From positions 2,094,170 through 2,158,169 of the forward strand of contig CM055096.1 in assembly GCA_029204225.1 (NCBI GenBank): DNA of 64,000 nucleotides, written 5' to 3'. Positions 22,013 to 36,700 of this stretch are shown one piece after another. This DNA comes from Diphasiastrum complanatum (Eukaryota > Streptophyta > Lycopodiopsida > Lycopodiales > Lycopodiaceae). The translations under genes were made by a program, and so were the position numbers. Below the pieces are notes generated by a model. The model was not told where the DNA came from and did not search any database. It was given only the letters and a program-made list of their open reading frames with translations. Position 1 is the stretch's first letter; every line of letters starts with the position of its first letter.

Positions 22013-22264
22013 GTTAAGAAAAAACAGTTTAAAAACCCGACCGGATCAATCACCACAGCACAACGTCAAGTGCAATAAGACAAGACAACAGAATTGCTCT
22101 CCACAAACTGTATATTCAACTGATAAGTAAGTACAAAGATAAAGTTGCTTAAAAGCACTCAAATGGCTCGTAAAAGAAAGACGGCCTGATAATTCTAGAA
22201 CTGAGCACATGTGGTGCCATAGAAATAAGAAAGCACTATTTAAGTCGAACATTGCTATTTTAAG
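22013..22264 (-). mobile_element. 3' LTR (252 bp) of the minus-strand Copia element
   Basis: Read on the minus strand it starts CTTAAAATAGCAATG and ends TTTTCTTAAC. It aligns end to end with the 7719-7969 LTR. It is preceded by a polypurine tract (TTGAGGGAGAGA, forward 22265-22276) and the end of pol, which fixes it as the 3' LTR. Confidence 0.8.
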
Positions 22265-22276
22265 TCTCTCCCTCAA
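22265..22276 (-). other. Polypurine tract
   Basis: TTGAGGGAGAGA on the minus strand directly precedes the 3' LTR. Confidence 0.6.
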
Positions 22277-22356
22277 TGATCAACGTCTCTCTTTATTTTA
22301 GAGTTTATTCTATTCATGGAACATACCTCAATGATAGTATTACAAATAAAAGCTTT

Positions 22357-25300
22357 TTACATAACCAAATCTAAGCCAAGTTTGGCTCTAAAGGTCCCAA
22401 ACTTTTCTTTACTTAAAACTTTCGTAAATATATCAGCAATTTGTAACAACGTAGAACAATGTACAATACTTATATCTTCATATTGTAGCTTCTCATGCAC
22501 AAAGTGATATTTTACCTCAATATGTTTTGTCCTTGCGTGAAAGACAGAATTCTTAGCCAATTGTATTCCACTTTAACTGTCATAAAAAATAACAGTAGGA
22601 TTTACCTGCTTTATGTCAATCTCACATAACAACTTGCGTAGCCAAACAACTTCCTGGGTAGCAGAACTTAACACTTTATATTCGGCTTCTGTAGAAGAAA
22701 GAAAAATAGTATCTTGCTTCTTGCTAGACCATGAAAAACAACCGCTACCAAAATTGAAGGCATAACCTGTTGTTGACTTTCTATCATCTATACTTCCTGC
22801 CCAATCAGCATCAACATAACCCTGCAACTTAGGTAAAACACTTTGTTTTTTGTAGATTAGGCCAAGGTTAGGTGTACCTTTCACATACCTCAAAATCCTT
22901 TTTGCAGCTTTCCAATGGTCCATAGTGGGTGATGACATGAATTGGCTAATCAAACTCACAGCATAGCAAATATCAGGACGTGTAGTCGTGAGATATATCA
23001 AACTCCCAACTAGCTGACGAAATAGAGTAGCGTCAACATGTGCACTATCATCAATACGAGATAATTTCTTACCAACTTCGCAAGGGGTGATGGAAGGTTT
23101 GCACTCTGTCATGCGAAATCTCTCCAATACCTCGCGCACATACTTGTTTTGACATAACCTGATATCACTGCCAGTTTGCCATACTTCGACACCCAAGCAG
23201 TAGTGCATAAGATCTAAATCCGTCATCTCAAACTGCTTGCATAAGTTGGCTTTAATAGAACGAGTGAGGTTCTCATCATTGCCCGTGATAATGATATCAT
23301 CAACATAAAGTACAATCAAGGCAATGTTATCTTCGTTTATAAGAACATAAAGATTTGGATCTGAATTTGTTCTCACAAACCCATGAGAAATAAAGTAATT
23401 GTCAATGCGTCCGTACCATGCGTGTGGCGCTTGCTTAAGGCCATAAAGTGCTTTGCGTAGCTTACATACCTTCTGTTCTTGTCCTTTTGCCATGAAGCCC
23501 TGCAGTTGGACCATGTAAACTTTTTCCTCTAAGTCACCATTCAAAAATGCGGACTTCACATCCATTTGATGGATTTTCCACCGAAAATGAGATTCTAGGG
23601 CAATGATAAGGCGTAGCGTAGTCCACTTAGCCACTGGAGCAAATGTCTCTTCAGAGTCAATTCTTTTATTTTGCTCATAGCCCTTCACTACTAGGCGTGT
23701 CTTATACTTTGTTATCGTGCCATCCACATGAAACTTTGTTCTAAACACCCATTTGTTGTCAATGGGTTTCTTTCCAAGTGGTAGATCAACCAACTCCCAT
23801 GAATCATGCATGTGGATGGATTCCATCTCCTCTTCCATTGCCCTTTGCCACTCTTTGTGATCTTTTACTTCATCAAAGGTTGATGGCTCTCGACACTTCA
23901 AAATGTTGCTCATTAGGGCATAGTTCACATGATAATGATCGGGAGACTTCTTTTCCCGTGTTGATCTTCTCACTTCTCCTTGTGTGCTAGATCCTGGTTG
24001 ATTTAGCTTTGTGTCCTTCATGATCTTTTCATACCATTTTGGTATCTTAGATTCAGGTGATACACTACGTGGAGAGTATGTATCCCAAGGAGTGTCCAAG
24101 TAATGTCTCTTACTTCCAGCCGGTTTCTCCTTTATTGTTCCTATTGGCAAGTACCTTCCCCTAGGCTCTTGAATAGGTGGTGTCCTCTCATACTCGCCCT
24201 CTCGACTCTCATCTTCACGTGCATCATCTTGTGGAGCATCTTCTTCATCTTCTTCTTCCAAAATTGTAGGAAGTCTTTTGATGCTTTCACCACTTGCATG
24301 GTCTTCATCTTCATACCTATGCGTCTCATCAAAGATCACATCTTTGCTTATGTGAATCTTATTCATTATGGAATCAAAACATCTATACGCCTTCATCCTC
24401 TCATCATAATCGACGAAGATACACTTGATTGCTTTGGCATCAAGTTTCTTTCGCTCTTCCTTTGGCACATGTACATAGGCCCTACACCCAATGACACGAA
24501 ACTTGTCGATTTTTGGCTTTATTCCTGTAAATGTTTCTTCGGGAGTCACATTTGGAACCGCAACTGTAGGGCTCATGTTTTGCAAGAACGTTGCCGCACT
24601 GCACGCTTCCGACCAAAGTGAATCGGTCAAGCCCATTTGCTTCATCATGGAGCGTGCACTCTCCATAATAATCCTATTTTTCCTTTCAGCTACACCATTA
24701 CTATGCAGCATGTGTGATTGTGTGAATTGTCTTTTGATGCCGTGTTCCTTGCAAAAGTCCTCGAAATCATCAGATTTGTATTCGCCCCCTCTATCAAATC
24801 TTAGCACTTTGATGCGTGCATCCAGTTGGTTCTCTACTAAAGTCTTGAACTCCTTGAAACGAGCAAAAGCGTCAGATTTCTTTTTCAAGAAATAAATTCA
24901 TGTCCTCCTAGAGTAATCATCTATGAAAGTCATAAAATAATATGCTTTCCCCAACGACATGGTCTTCATTGGGCCGCATAGGTCGCTGTGAATAAGTTCC
25001 AACGGTTTCTTAGCTCTTGCAACTCCACCTTTCTTGAATGTGATGCTTTCCCATGACGCATCCTTCACATATTGCGTGATGATCATCCTGCAATGTTGGT
25101 AATCCTATTATCATCTTCAGCTTCGCCATCAATCTTAAGCTCCCATAGTTCAAGTGACCAAGTCTTATGTGCCACAATTCAAATTGAGATGTTGTTGAGA
25201 TAGTCGAACCATATTCTCTTGGTTTTGTAGCATCCAATTTATAAAAGCCACAATTATTATCTCTATAACCTTTTGTCACCACTTTATGGTTGTGGTTCAT

Positions 25301-25579
25301 ATCCCTCATAAGGCATCCATCCTTGACAAATTCAATCTTAAGATGTTGATTTGCCATTACTCCAACAAAAATCAAACTCTTTTTGAGTCCAGGAACATAA
25401 AGCACATTAGGGATATTCTTGATTTTACCATCAGAAAACTGCATAGATACATTGTCAACATCCTGTATTTGGCATTCCTCCCCATTGGCTTGAGTGACCT
25501 TATCCCCATCATGGATTGGTGAGAATTTCTCAAACCAATCATGTTTTCCGGTCATATGTCTTGTGGCGCCTGAATCCAT
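22357..25579 (-). pseudogene. Copia pol: protease, integrase, reverse transcriptase and RNase H, nearly complete but broken
   Basis: From high to low coordinates on the minus strand come the protease (MDSGATRHMTG, active site intact), the pre-integrase zinc motif (WHIRLGHLNYG...CEGCVMGKHH) and the integrase core (HSDLCGPM, RFDRGGEYKS, 'NGVAERKNR'). They are followed by a 771-residue open stretch with the reverse transcriptase (ETFAPVAKWTTL, YVDDIIITG) and RNase H (YVDADWAGSIDDRKSTTGYA). Three lesions are visible. An 8-nt deletion shifts the frame near 25040, a Trp codon became TGA near 24898, and a Gln codon became TAA at about 22573, just before the RNase H tail (AKNSVFHARTKHIEV). The 5' LTR and gag are missing: similarity ends near 25690. 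It is the sister of the element at 7719. Confidence 0.93.
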
Positions 25580-27100
25580 GAACCTCTGACACCATCATCA
25601 ACCTGGGATGCCAATGTCTATGAGAAGACACTTGTTTCGTCATCTTCCCCATCATCTTCGGCAATGTTGCCTTGTTAATTCTCTCCATCTCTAAGTACTT
25701 ATTTGATAGTGAGGTCAGACTAAGGATTGATTTTCAAGGTAAACGTGCAAGATAAAAGATTGATTTGTTAACTTTTGAACTTGATCTTCATAATTGATCG
25801 TCCAGTGTATCATGTAAATTTAGTTATGTGATGATGACAGTTGGATATATTGAAGATTTTGCCCATTTGGAGGACTTATCGCTCAATGTGCCTTTGGACG
25901 CTAAAAGAGTACTCTGAATCAGAGATAAACAATTGCGAAATCGTTCTATCTCTGGGTGCTTGATTAGGTCGATTTGTCAAATTGAGGATAATGATTCATG
26001 GAAAAGAGTTAAAATTTGAAAAAACATTCTTGAAGGCTTTTTGAGATGATGCATTAACTAGTACTTTCTGGAATTGTAGCCTCATTCTTTTTTTTTGGGT
26101 ATAGAGTTAAAAATAATTATTTACACCTAGATTCCATTAATAATGGGGGTCTAATTTAATTAACAAGGGCCGATCTTCAAGCAAGAAATACTTAAAGTAT
26201 TAGACAAAGAGAAAGCCCTACTTGGAGCACATAAGGATGGAAAAGCCCACCAATGTATGAAAGGAAGAAACTTTATAAGTAGAAAGTAGCATTAGCAGTT
26301 TTGAAGGCTTTTGTGTGTTAGAATGAAGACTACATATAGCTTCTAGCTTCCAAAAAGATTGTGTTCAATAAATGGATTTCAAAAAGGGTTTTTTCCAATC
26401 TCAACCTCAGGAGTCAGCATGATGAAAGGCACCAATTTTGCCATACTGACTTCAATATTTATGCTTGACAAATAAAAATCAAGGTAGTTCTTGTTCGTCC
26501 TACATTAATTAATCTGGCTAAATTGAAGATACTGATTCCTGAATTACATACACCATAAATAATAAGTTCTTAACTACTACATGTTTGAAGGCTGCTCCTA
26601 AAGAGACGGCGAGTCAGAAGTGTGTAAGACCTTTGCAATTGAGCTGCACGAAAGCCGTCACATTGATGTTCCCTCTATTGAATTTCCTAGTGAACCAAAA
26701 AGGGATGAGACATGGCAAACTCCTATCTTCAAACAGGCACGAGCACCCTCATGTTCATCTCATATTAATCACAAGTATAACAAAACTGAGAATTTAGTAT
26801 GGCATTGAAATCATGTGTTTATCTTGATACCAGCAAAAGTCTTATCCGAATATGTATCTATATATGAAAAGTTAATAAGAAAGCTTCAGAGATGTGAGTC
26901 ATCGAATGCTTTCGGGAAATTATATTCACCAGAATATTTGGTGTCACGTTTGGAAGTCTCAATATACCATTGGGAATGCTTGGCTAAGGGGACCGTTGAG
27001 TTATAGTCAATTCGAACAAAATTCACTTTTCTGGAAAATCAGCGACAACTATCACAATGGTTGTGACGCACTTATATTTGTACAGCTTAACTGGCTAAAA
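25580..27100. other. Unassigned; starts with the gag-side remnant of the Copia element
   Basis: The first ~100 bases probably belong to the end of gag. Beyond about 25690 I recognise no element or gene. Short open frames on the plus strand at 26585-27109 have no motif I can name. Confidence 0.4.
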
Positions 27101-27115
27101 ACTGCATGAAGATGC

Positions 27116-27240
27116 CAAAGCTTTTCAGGAAATTCAACTACACACGTAACTGCTCTGCTCCATGTAAAAACTCTAAGATGAAGGTCTCCACAACAGCTTT
27201 TCAGGAAACTCAAACTGCACACGTAACTGCTTTGCTCCAT
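27116..27240. repeat. Duplicated 47-bp segment, 75-bp spacing
   Basis: AGCTTTTCAGGAAATTCAAC...CACACGTAACTGCTCTGCTCCATG at about 27118 recurs at about 27197 with a few changes. It lies 3' of the lipase gene. Confidence 0.7.
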
Positions 27241-27552
27241 GGGGACATGCTGCCTGATGCAGAAGCCTCCAAAGTACAATAAGAATACGCGTTCAAATAG
27301 ATGATTGCTATATTACGAAGGCGCTGAAATTTTTTAAAAACATAGTTGTGTGGGTGCTCTCATAGAGCACGAACTTCCACTGATGCAAACGATGAGCATA
27401 TCCAGCAACTGGTTAGATAGCCTGAGCTGGCAGTGATTTTTACTCTAGCCTAACATAGTCTCATAGTAGCATGATTTGTGATCCCTCCTTAAAGAAAATC
27501 ACTACCTTAGTTCTAGTTGCGCATTTTGTTGTACAAATAACAGATAACCAAT

Positions 27553-27558
27553 TTTAAT
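27553..27558 (-). terminator. Possible poly(A) signal of the lipase gene (ATTAAA)
   Basis: On the minus strand ATTAAA occurs 180 bases after the lipase stop codon. This is a common variant signal, with no other support. Confidence 0.25.
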
Positions 27559-27737
27559 GGACTACATTTTACAAGTTTGCTCTACTGGTACCCACATTAT
27601 CCTCTCTGCCACATCTTTATAGAAATCAATTCTCTTCCATAAGAAGTAAAAAATCATTTGACATTCTTTGAATATCTAATGAAGAGGATTGATGAACGTT
27701 TGTCTCTTCATCTGAAATAGCCATTAATTTGCTATTG

Positions 27738-30700
27738 TTACTTGTCTTTCTTCGAAGTAACAAGCATAAGGCGGGACATCACATATAAAAGAGACTCCTC
27801 TCTGTGAGCAAAGGTGAAGTCTAAGTGGGCATACTCAAATTCTTCATATGAAGCCTCGACACCAGCATCTTTTAGGGTCTTATAATGTCTGCGTACCATA
27901 GATGGAGGAATCAGACGGTCTTTTGTACCAGCTACAACATCAACAGGAATGTCAATCGCATCGTAGTGTTTCCCTACGTCGAAAGGAAAAGGTGTTCCAT
28001 AAACTTCCATATTGTTAAATTCACTTCCAAAGTCAAACATAAGAAAATTTCCAGAACGTATCCATTGAGCAACATGCTCTGAGAAAAGATAAGAGACTCC
28101 AGGCATGTCATACATATTGTAGTGAGATATACCAAATGCTCCAACCCAATTCGAACTATCACCTCCCACACAATAAGAAAATATTCTCTGTGCAAGGCCA
28201 CCTAAACCCGGATAATTTTGAAAATCTCGTGCAAGTTTGTTAACCAGCATTCTTAAAAATCTTGTGGGTATATAAACTCCTGGGACCAAGGGTCTTAAAA
28301 TTGGGCCCATGGTTGGCAAAAAATTACTCAGGAAGTGGCAAAAGGCCGGTGCATCTTCATGAAAACCTGCTGGAGAAAACAAAGTAAGCCTTGAAAGATG
28401 ATGTGGCCTGCCTGCTAAACGTCTTGTGACAACGTACATCAATAAAGCTGCTCCCCCAAGACTGTGAGCGACAGCACATACTTCATAAGGTTCAGTTTTC
28501 AAAGACTTCTTATCAGGAATAACCTCTAAAGATGCCAATTCTGACATCTTCATTTCATGAATCTTGTCAATCATTGCCGGGATATCTCGTGTTCCATGCT
28601 CATCTGCTGTATAATGCCAATACCTGTTTATGCCATAAAAAACTGAACAATTAACAGCACACAAAACATGTCCCGGTATCCAATACAATTTTCATTCTGG
28701 TGTTAGCTGTTATTCTGTTCACAAAATGCCCACCAAAACCTAAGAAAACCACATCTGATCATCTATATGTTAGTAATTCAAACTCCAGCATTTAACTATG
28801 CATTTAGTTAGCCTTCCAGCATTTAACAACATATGTCAGCCTGTATACTTTTAGCCAGTTGGGTTTCTGCTTTTACTCCGAAGTTCAAGCATCTCTGTCT
28901 CCATTCTACATATAACTTATAAGAAAAATACACTGTAATGTATGAATTGGGTAATTCTGCATGTAGTCCAGCTTAATTAGAAATAACATATCAATCCAAA
29001 TAGAGTTCAAAATAAAGTGAGAGCATCCTAATACAAAAAATTAACATAATTGCATTGAGCTTTCTGTATTGTGCACTATATCTACTACAAATATTTGCAC
29101 AAATGTTAAAAAAGTGCTATCCACATGGAGCCTTATTATGTCATTTACTGCAAGATTATATGACATTTTCCAAATCCCAGCAAAAAACATACGAGAATCA
29201 GGCCTAAACTACAAAAGGAATATGCAGTAGTAATATCTCTGGAAATGCATAATTTTGTAGCTCAAAAACTTTTACACTGCCGAAAAAGAAAATTGATAAG
29301 CAATTATAACCTAAACAAGTTTTGCACTTGTGATCCTTCAACTTTAATATTTTCTCCCCCACATCTGCATTCATACATCATTTAAAAAAAAGTGTGCATC
29401 CAACAAAAGGTGTCTAACCAGGCATTTGGACAAAAAGTAAATTTTAGACTTAGAAATAACAAAACCTCTAAGATGTCATTTGGAGACCAATTAAAAAGGT
29501 TACAGATAGGGGATATGACACGTCACACATGTTGATCTTATGAACTCCTCTTACAGTTCAATCTCACCTTTCATTTGAAATGCCCTTATCCACATGTTCT
29601 TTTGATGCCAACCCCCGAAAATTTCCCAAAAATACGTCACAACCTGTAATCTCACTTGTGTAAGTCATCAAGCATTGTAACTACACCTTGACATAAGTTT
29701 CAAAAGCATCTAGTAAACCTTTAATACACCACATGTTAATCTGCAAACAATCCAATCCCTCACAATGCAGATTAAAAAACTTTTCCCAATAAATATATCT
29801 AGGGATTTGTAGGACCTTGCTGGAACAGAATATAATGTTGAACAATCCAGCAAGAAAATAAACAACTATAGAAAGTGAATGAAAATTTTGACAACAATGT
29901 AATCACCTTGATCATACGCTGCAAAGGCTTGAGAACCAACAACACCATTTGCAACCCAGCTGCAAAGAATGTGAACTCAATGTCAAACTTTTGGTAAGTC
30001 GATGGCATAAGCAAGTAGCAACAAAGCTATAAGAAATCACTAGACTGGGTGCCCCAGTAGGAGGTAAGGAGTTCATTCTATTAACAATAAATGTTTACTT
30101 ATGAGCATGTCTGCAATCTTTTCACTAGTCGCCTATGATGTCTACACACCCGAACATTTGAAGTTTGAATAACACAAATGCCTTGCAAACTATCATGCCT
30201 TAGGAAGAAAACACCACAATTCAATAGGTTTGAACATTGAAGTCATGAATAGATGCTCGAGTGCATACTTCTAGGTATAGGGTTTACAGGGCTATTCATC
30301 TAACTTCCTCTTGTAGAATCTAAAAAAGGTGGAACGTTATTTTTTCAGATCATAAAGTCGAGGAGACAAATGATGTATTGGTAAACAATGAGGTACCAGA
30401 TCTAAAGTTCAAGCATATGCTGCAGCTGTATTCACAAAACAAATCTCAAAGGCTCCTGTAAAAATGGTTCTGACTGGAAGTTACACCGATCCCGTTAGCC
30501 CCATCTGCATGCTTGTAGTTTCCTCCCATGTTAGCACTAGGACAACCTATGTGATACTCCATGAGGAATAATGGACAATAAATTTATTCCCTTACGTGCC
30601 TTTCTACCTTCTTCTGATCCAAAATTCCAAATGCTTCTTGTTAAAGGATAGTCCTTGTGGAACACTTTCCTTTTAAGGTTTAACTCAAAATAAGAAAGTT

Positions 30701-33700
30701 CAAGTTGAAGCCAACTACTTCAGAGTCCAGACAGCCATTATAAAGACAAACATGAAAATTTGAATAAAAATTTGTCATTGACCGGAATGAGAAACTTACC
30801 CAAGAGACGAATCAAACATTCCATGCTGCAAATAAAGGACTTTCTGTGCATCAGGTCTGTAGATAGCAATACACCAATGCCACTGTGACTAATAAGTGTC
30901 TAACCTACTCCATTCAGCAAGATGAAAGCATTTAAAGTTTCTCTACCATTACCTGAGGTAAAAAAAGTTGAGAGGAGGAAAACTGACTAGAAACAAGAAA
31001 AGTAAACAATCACAGGATGAAATTTTAGGTCAAGTCTGCTACCTTGGTATTCTTTCCAGCAACAGGATGTACCCATCTTCGGTTGTAACTCGAATTGCTT
31101 CATAAGGATATCTAACACAAAAAGGGCATAAGCTAGTAGTGTCATGGACTGGCAATATTGCATAACAGCAGACCAAGTTGAAAGTACTGAGAGTAATATA
31201 GTCAGTAGAAACAATTTAGATACTTACTCATAACCAAAAGACTTACTATCCTTATGAATTAAGGCAGGTCCCTCTTAAGTAAACCAAAGGGGGTGAAATA
31301 GTTAACCGGTAGTTAATGATAGTTAAGCTCATTGAATTTCATTCCACTGAGACACATAAGGCCCCAACTTGCAGGATTTCCCATCTTTGGACTCATTTTT
31401 ACTCTCTTGGATTTTGGATGATTCTCCCATCTCCTGTCATGAGCTTAGGGATCTAGGTAGTTCATGTGCCTCCTATCTAAATGAAAACTGCCAAGCCCTA
31501 GCCTGAGGATGTAACTTTTGATCAGCTAATTGGTTATGTTTGATTATGCATGGAATACAATGATCTTAACCTTTGACATCTTTCTTTGTAGCATTTTAAC
31601 GATTGCTTGTACTTAACTTTACAGTCTCTTAGGTGTATTTTTCTTGTATTAAAGTTAAAAGTCAGTTTGCTAGCGAAGAAGATTGATCTACATTTTCAAA
31701 CTTGTTGGATTGAAATAATTGATTTATGCTGATTTATTAGAATAGTTTTGTTTGGTATGTGAGTTGCTATGTCAGACTTACGTATACTTGCTGGATATGC
31801 TGATCAGGATTGTTCCTGTAAAGATATAGGTTTTTGACAGATGACAGATATGACTATCTTAGACTGAAACCACTATCATTTCTTCATGATTTTGCAATTT
31901 TGTAAGTCAGTTCATGAATCTACCTGGTATCTGTTTGGTTTCTATTCTTGCTTTCAATAGATCTGCTTAATTTACTGTTGTAAAGCATTGCATCAGAACC
32001 AAGTTTGCTTTGCTGCATTTTTAGATCACGCAAAACATTGCACAACCCTTGTACACCTACACTCTGTGGTTATGGGAACTTTACCGATGTACCTGGAAGA
32101 TGTTCCGAAATATTTTTAAGTCCTATCTGGAATTCTTCTATCGAACTGTACCTTGTTGCACATCATGCAAGGTACTGCGCTCTTTAACACATATGGAACG
32201 AGCAATTATTGGCAAGCTTAACCCAAACTCCAAAGTCACAAAATTTTATCCTCGTGAGGTTTGATTTCCGCTCTTGGTAGCACTCCTTACTCAACACTCT
32301 AGATTTTTAACATGCAAACTTTGACCTGGATATCTCTGCGAACTAGTTTGTGTGTCTCATAGTAAATAGAAAAATGTAGGCTTTTTTTTCTTTCTTTTTT
32401 TCATTTTGACGTTCCGTGACACTGCATTTTGGAGCACTACATTTTGACTTATCTTCTAATCAACATGAGAGTCTACCGAGCTCCAACCTAGACTATTTAA
32501 TTTCGTTTGATATTCTACTGTATAGTTACTCATGTGACTGTTGATTTTCCTAGGATTCTAAATTGATTATTATTCTCTTTGTTGTATTTCTCCTAAATTG
32601 AAGGTTTATTACAATCAGTCCACAACATCGAACAACCATGACTAGCATTAAGGCACAAGGGACAGTTTACTCTGGATAAACTTTTCCATGCAACATGCAA
32701 CAAGGATCAAGAAAACCTGAAAAGAAAAACTACTTGCCTTCAAATTGTAAGACATACCCTAGATCAGTGATGATATCCTCACAAGTACGAGCATCCGTGT
32801 TCAAAGGTTGATCTGACCTTGGTTTTAGCCATGTTGGACTTGGATCAAGTTTTCCCAACATAGATGTCTTTATTTCTAGGGATGGAGCTGGCTCCTTAAA
32901 CCTGAACTTCTTCACTAGCAACTGCAATGCCTCTAAAGGTGAGACAATGTGGTAGAGGACTTCATAAATCACATCAAATGCTTTTTCAATCGATAGCTCC
33001 CCCAAAAATAGTAGGTCCTGAAATTGCAAGTCAAAACCAAAATTATAGATCACATTTATAAACTACAGACATGATTGTGCCAATGATAAGAATGGCATAA
33101 CCACAAAGTACTCACAAATATGCCTCACACCAACCTCAATTATGCCACGCCTTCGACTGTCGGTTGTGCGATGCATAACAAATTCCTTCATAGTGGCTAA
33201 CTGTCTGCTGTCTATAGTAAACATGCTTGTTGGATTTCCACTACTATCATCTTCAAGAGAAAATGAAGATTCAGATCTTTGCTTTCCATCAATTTCTTTA
33301 GACGCCGAGGTTTGGTCTGATGATGGTCCCCAAAAAAACATGCAGATGAAAGGGTTTGTGATTCCTTGGAAAAAGCACCCCAAAGATGAACCTCTAGAGA
33401 GTCTGATTTCTTGTTGTGATATGCTACTTAATTGAGAAACTTGCGAAGATGGTGAAGATGGTGCGCTCTCATACTCTTCACCATATTCATCATCAGAATC
33501 AAATTCGAATTCAGAATGAGTAACATGCTCATGAATCAACTCATTGAAGGAGGAGACACCCCTGTAAAGTGGCAATCAATAAACAAATTGTTAGTCAAGA
33601 TTCTAATATAGACCATTAGATTGTGCAATATTGTAGAAAAATCAGCATACATGTGAATTTTCCTCTTGGAGCCAAAGTCCTCCACTAGCAAGATCAAATA

Positions 33701-36700
33701 AGAGTGCAAAATTAGACAGTTGGTCCACATGCAATGATGACTCTCGGCTAAAAGATTCTTGAAAGCAATAGTGTCAACATTCTCATCGATTTTCCATGAG
33801 TTCTCTGCTCCCAAGAGGGCAGCCTCCTCTTTCATGGAGAGATGCAAAAGGCTTGAAGAAAATGTGGAGAGAGAGAGAGAGAGAGAGAGAGAGGTGCCCT
33901 CCAAGTTTCAATCAAATGGACAAAAGCAAGGGTGGAGAGTTTTGCATGTGAGATAACGGCATGGGAAACTTGGACATGTCCGCGTACAATTAAGATGTGC
34001 TTTGCATGTAGATGAGCCTGGGGGGATTAGTGGAACCTGCCAAGCACATAAACAGCTTCTATCTTTGATCACTTTTCTTTTTCATGCAGGGATTTGCTTG
34101 CATGTGTGTGATATAGGATCTGCAATCTTCCCTATTGTCTTCAATTCTTTGAAGCTTATGATCTTTTAATCCTAATGTTTAGGTTCCATGGTTCTCTTAG
34201 AATTTTGTTCTTGACTAAGGAAGAGGACTCTTCAGCAAAGCACATTCACCCACCTAGTTACTGTCAAGGTATTGGTTTCCTATGAGATGGAACCTTTTAT
34301 TCCTGCAGTAAGGCAAATGATCATCTTAATAGACCACTACCTTTGTCAAGTCTATTGTTAGTTTGTTGAGGCGTCATCTTGTTCTGAATTCCCGAATAGC
34401 TATCCATCCTGCAAAATAATACTTAAGCATGCCATCAATATGTATGATTAGATCTTATTTGAAAGTAACCGTATTCTCTGTGGCATGATGTAAACACCTC
34501 CTTAGCTTCAATATCATCAATCTGAAGCACTAAAAAAACTTCGGTTCTCGAATCTGCTCATACAATCTTCTATATTTCTCAGTAGACTCCCCTATACTCA
34601 TAAGCACAGTAGACCTCATAGTGTGTGATACTTGATTTTTTTGTTCCTAGTAAATAAAGTTCAAAATACACCTCTGCTTGCCTAAACTGTTCAAGGGATG
34701 CCTCCATTTATGTGACACAATTTTCATTGAATACCTCAATTTCAGTACAAGACTTCACTTGCAGAAGCATTAGTTGTTGTTCCTGTTCTCTTGCCCGATA
34801 TCCAATCAACATTTTGGCATTCACCGCGCTCAGAAATTTTTGCCTTTGTCGATTGAACATCAATCTTCTATCATATTCAGAATGATGTTCTTTACCTCTT
34901 CTAAGAAGTCATTGTACTTTTAACTTTTAAGTGTCAAAAATCATCCTTTCTTGCTGTACAAGCTCATTGTGCCTCTTCTTCCTCTGATACCTCTAATTAG
35001 TAACTTTATTAAAGTTTTCTTCCGCCACCATCACAAAGATAACTTCAAAGTGCTCGCTACCCAGTCCTCTCGTGGAGATCTTCTACAAGGATCCTTATAG
35101 TAGTTCACAAGCAATTTTTGATCTGTACTTATACCAAATTTCCTGCTCATTTATGTATTCACCATGTGCATGTCCTAACTACTTGTTCTATTCACCAAAG
35201 AATCAGGATCCACCGGGATTATCATCCAAGAATAACTCTGGTCCACAATGCCTCTGCCGCCGTCTATGATCAAGTGCTATCTTTCCTTTCTATTTTCCTT
35301 GCTCTGAGACCCAAAATAGGGTATCAAATCAACATTGGCTTCCACTGACCTCAACTTTATGTTCAATTCCAAGAAGGTTAATACCCTAAGAACTTATAAC
35401 CTTGACACTCCTAATACCGTCAGATTATGCTTATGATATCAAAACAGATGTCAAAACCACATTATAGTTCCACTTGAATGCAATCCACAGATGTCTGATG
35501 TTAGCCTCAACTCAGAGCACTGTTTGCTAACACAGCCCACACAGAAGTATTAATGACTTCTGAATGGGTATATGCTTTGCTGCAGTCGCACTATGCTATT
35601 GACTTACAATAACGTGGCTTACTGATTATGTGAGAGAATACAAAATCATAAAAAGCTCATGCCATAACTTCTCACACAAATCTGAATGATTAATGACCAT
35701 GTACAGGGCTTTTAACATAATCTCACTAAGTACAGAAAAGGCTTGGAAAGGTGCTACAAGGTCTTTCAGGTAAACATTCATGATTTCCAAAATCTGAGAG
35801 AATGATGAAAGACGCAAGTAGATAAGGTGAAATTATGAATCAATATGATCACAGAAGAAAGTATTTCAAAACTCTGCAATGAGAAGTAAATTGAATAACC
35901 TTGATTCAGCCCCCTCACCGAGAACCTTCCAAATTGACATTATTGATCAGACCTTGATTCAACTAATTTCAACACGACAATGCCCTAGCTATGTGCATGC
36001 GGCATCAAAAACATTCAAAATTGGAATACTTACTCTTCCATCCATGGCGGCATACGAGGGGCTCGATAGGTTGGGCGCAGTTCCCATCCTTGGATGCCTT
36101 CCAAGACGGTTTTATTTCCAGGTAACATGATAAGCACCAATGCTGAAATGCCATTAACAAGCTTAATGGTATTGCTGAATGTCTCCTGATTGATGGTCTT
36201 TATTGATCTGAAAACCAAACAACTAGGTTAACATGGGACCTCAAAACAATGAGTACTAAAATGCCCCCTTAGCTGATCAAGTCACATGTTTTGCAGTTTA
36301 TCTGTAGGTACTGGAGTTGGATCCAGGCTTGCATGAATGTGCTGTAAAAAGATGGCAGGAAGAGGCATTTTCTCATGTATTTCAGTTATATCTTGCAGCT
36401 AATAGAAAAATTATAGCTTACTGGAACCAAAAACACCACAAAAGGTTCTCACATTCTGCAGCATGTTTAAAGAATGATGTGCAAGTTAAATTTTGGCACA
36501 GAACTTCATAGGTAAGAGAAACCTTGGCAAGTCACAGATGCAATGTTTGGAAAGTGACATAGTAAGGTAATGAAATAGGCCTATTTTCTTCAAAATCTGT
36601 TATATACAGATCTAAGAAATTATGGAAATTTTAGCCATTTGAAGGATTTATCTCATGAGGGCTTTAATTTCTATACTTTGTACAAAATTACTTCTAGCCA

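Noticed and set aside
33595-33904. Minus-strand open frame with start codon before lipase exon 3 as an alternative gene start
   Set aside because: It includes the GA microsatellite and has no similarity to the family. The exon 1 plus exon 2 solution fits phase and sequence.
35626-35817. Minus-strand open frame between lipase exons 2 and 3
   Set aside because: Exon 2 (GA) and exon 3 (G GGT) join in phase to the expected WMEEGVSSF, and relatives have no extra residues there, so this is intron.
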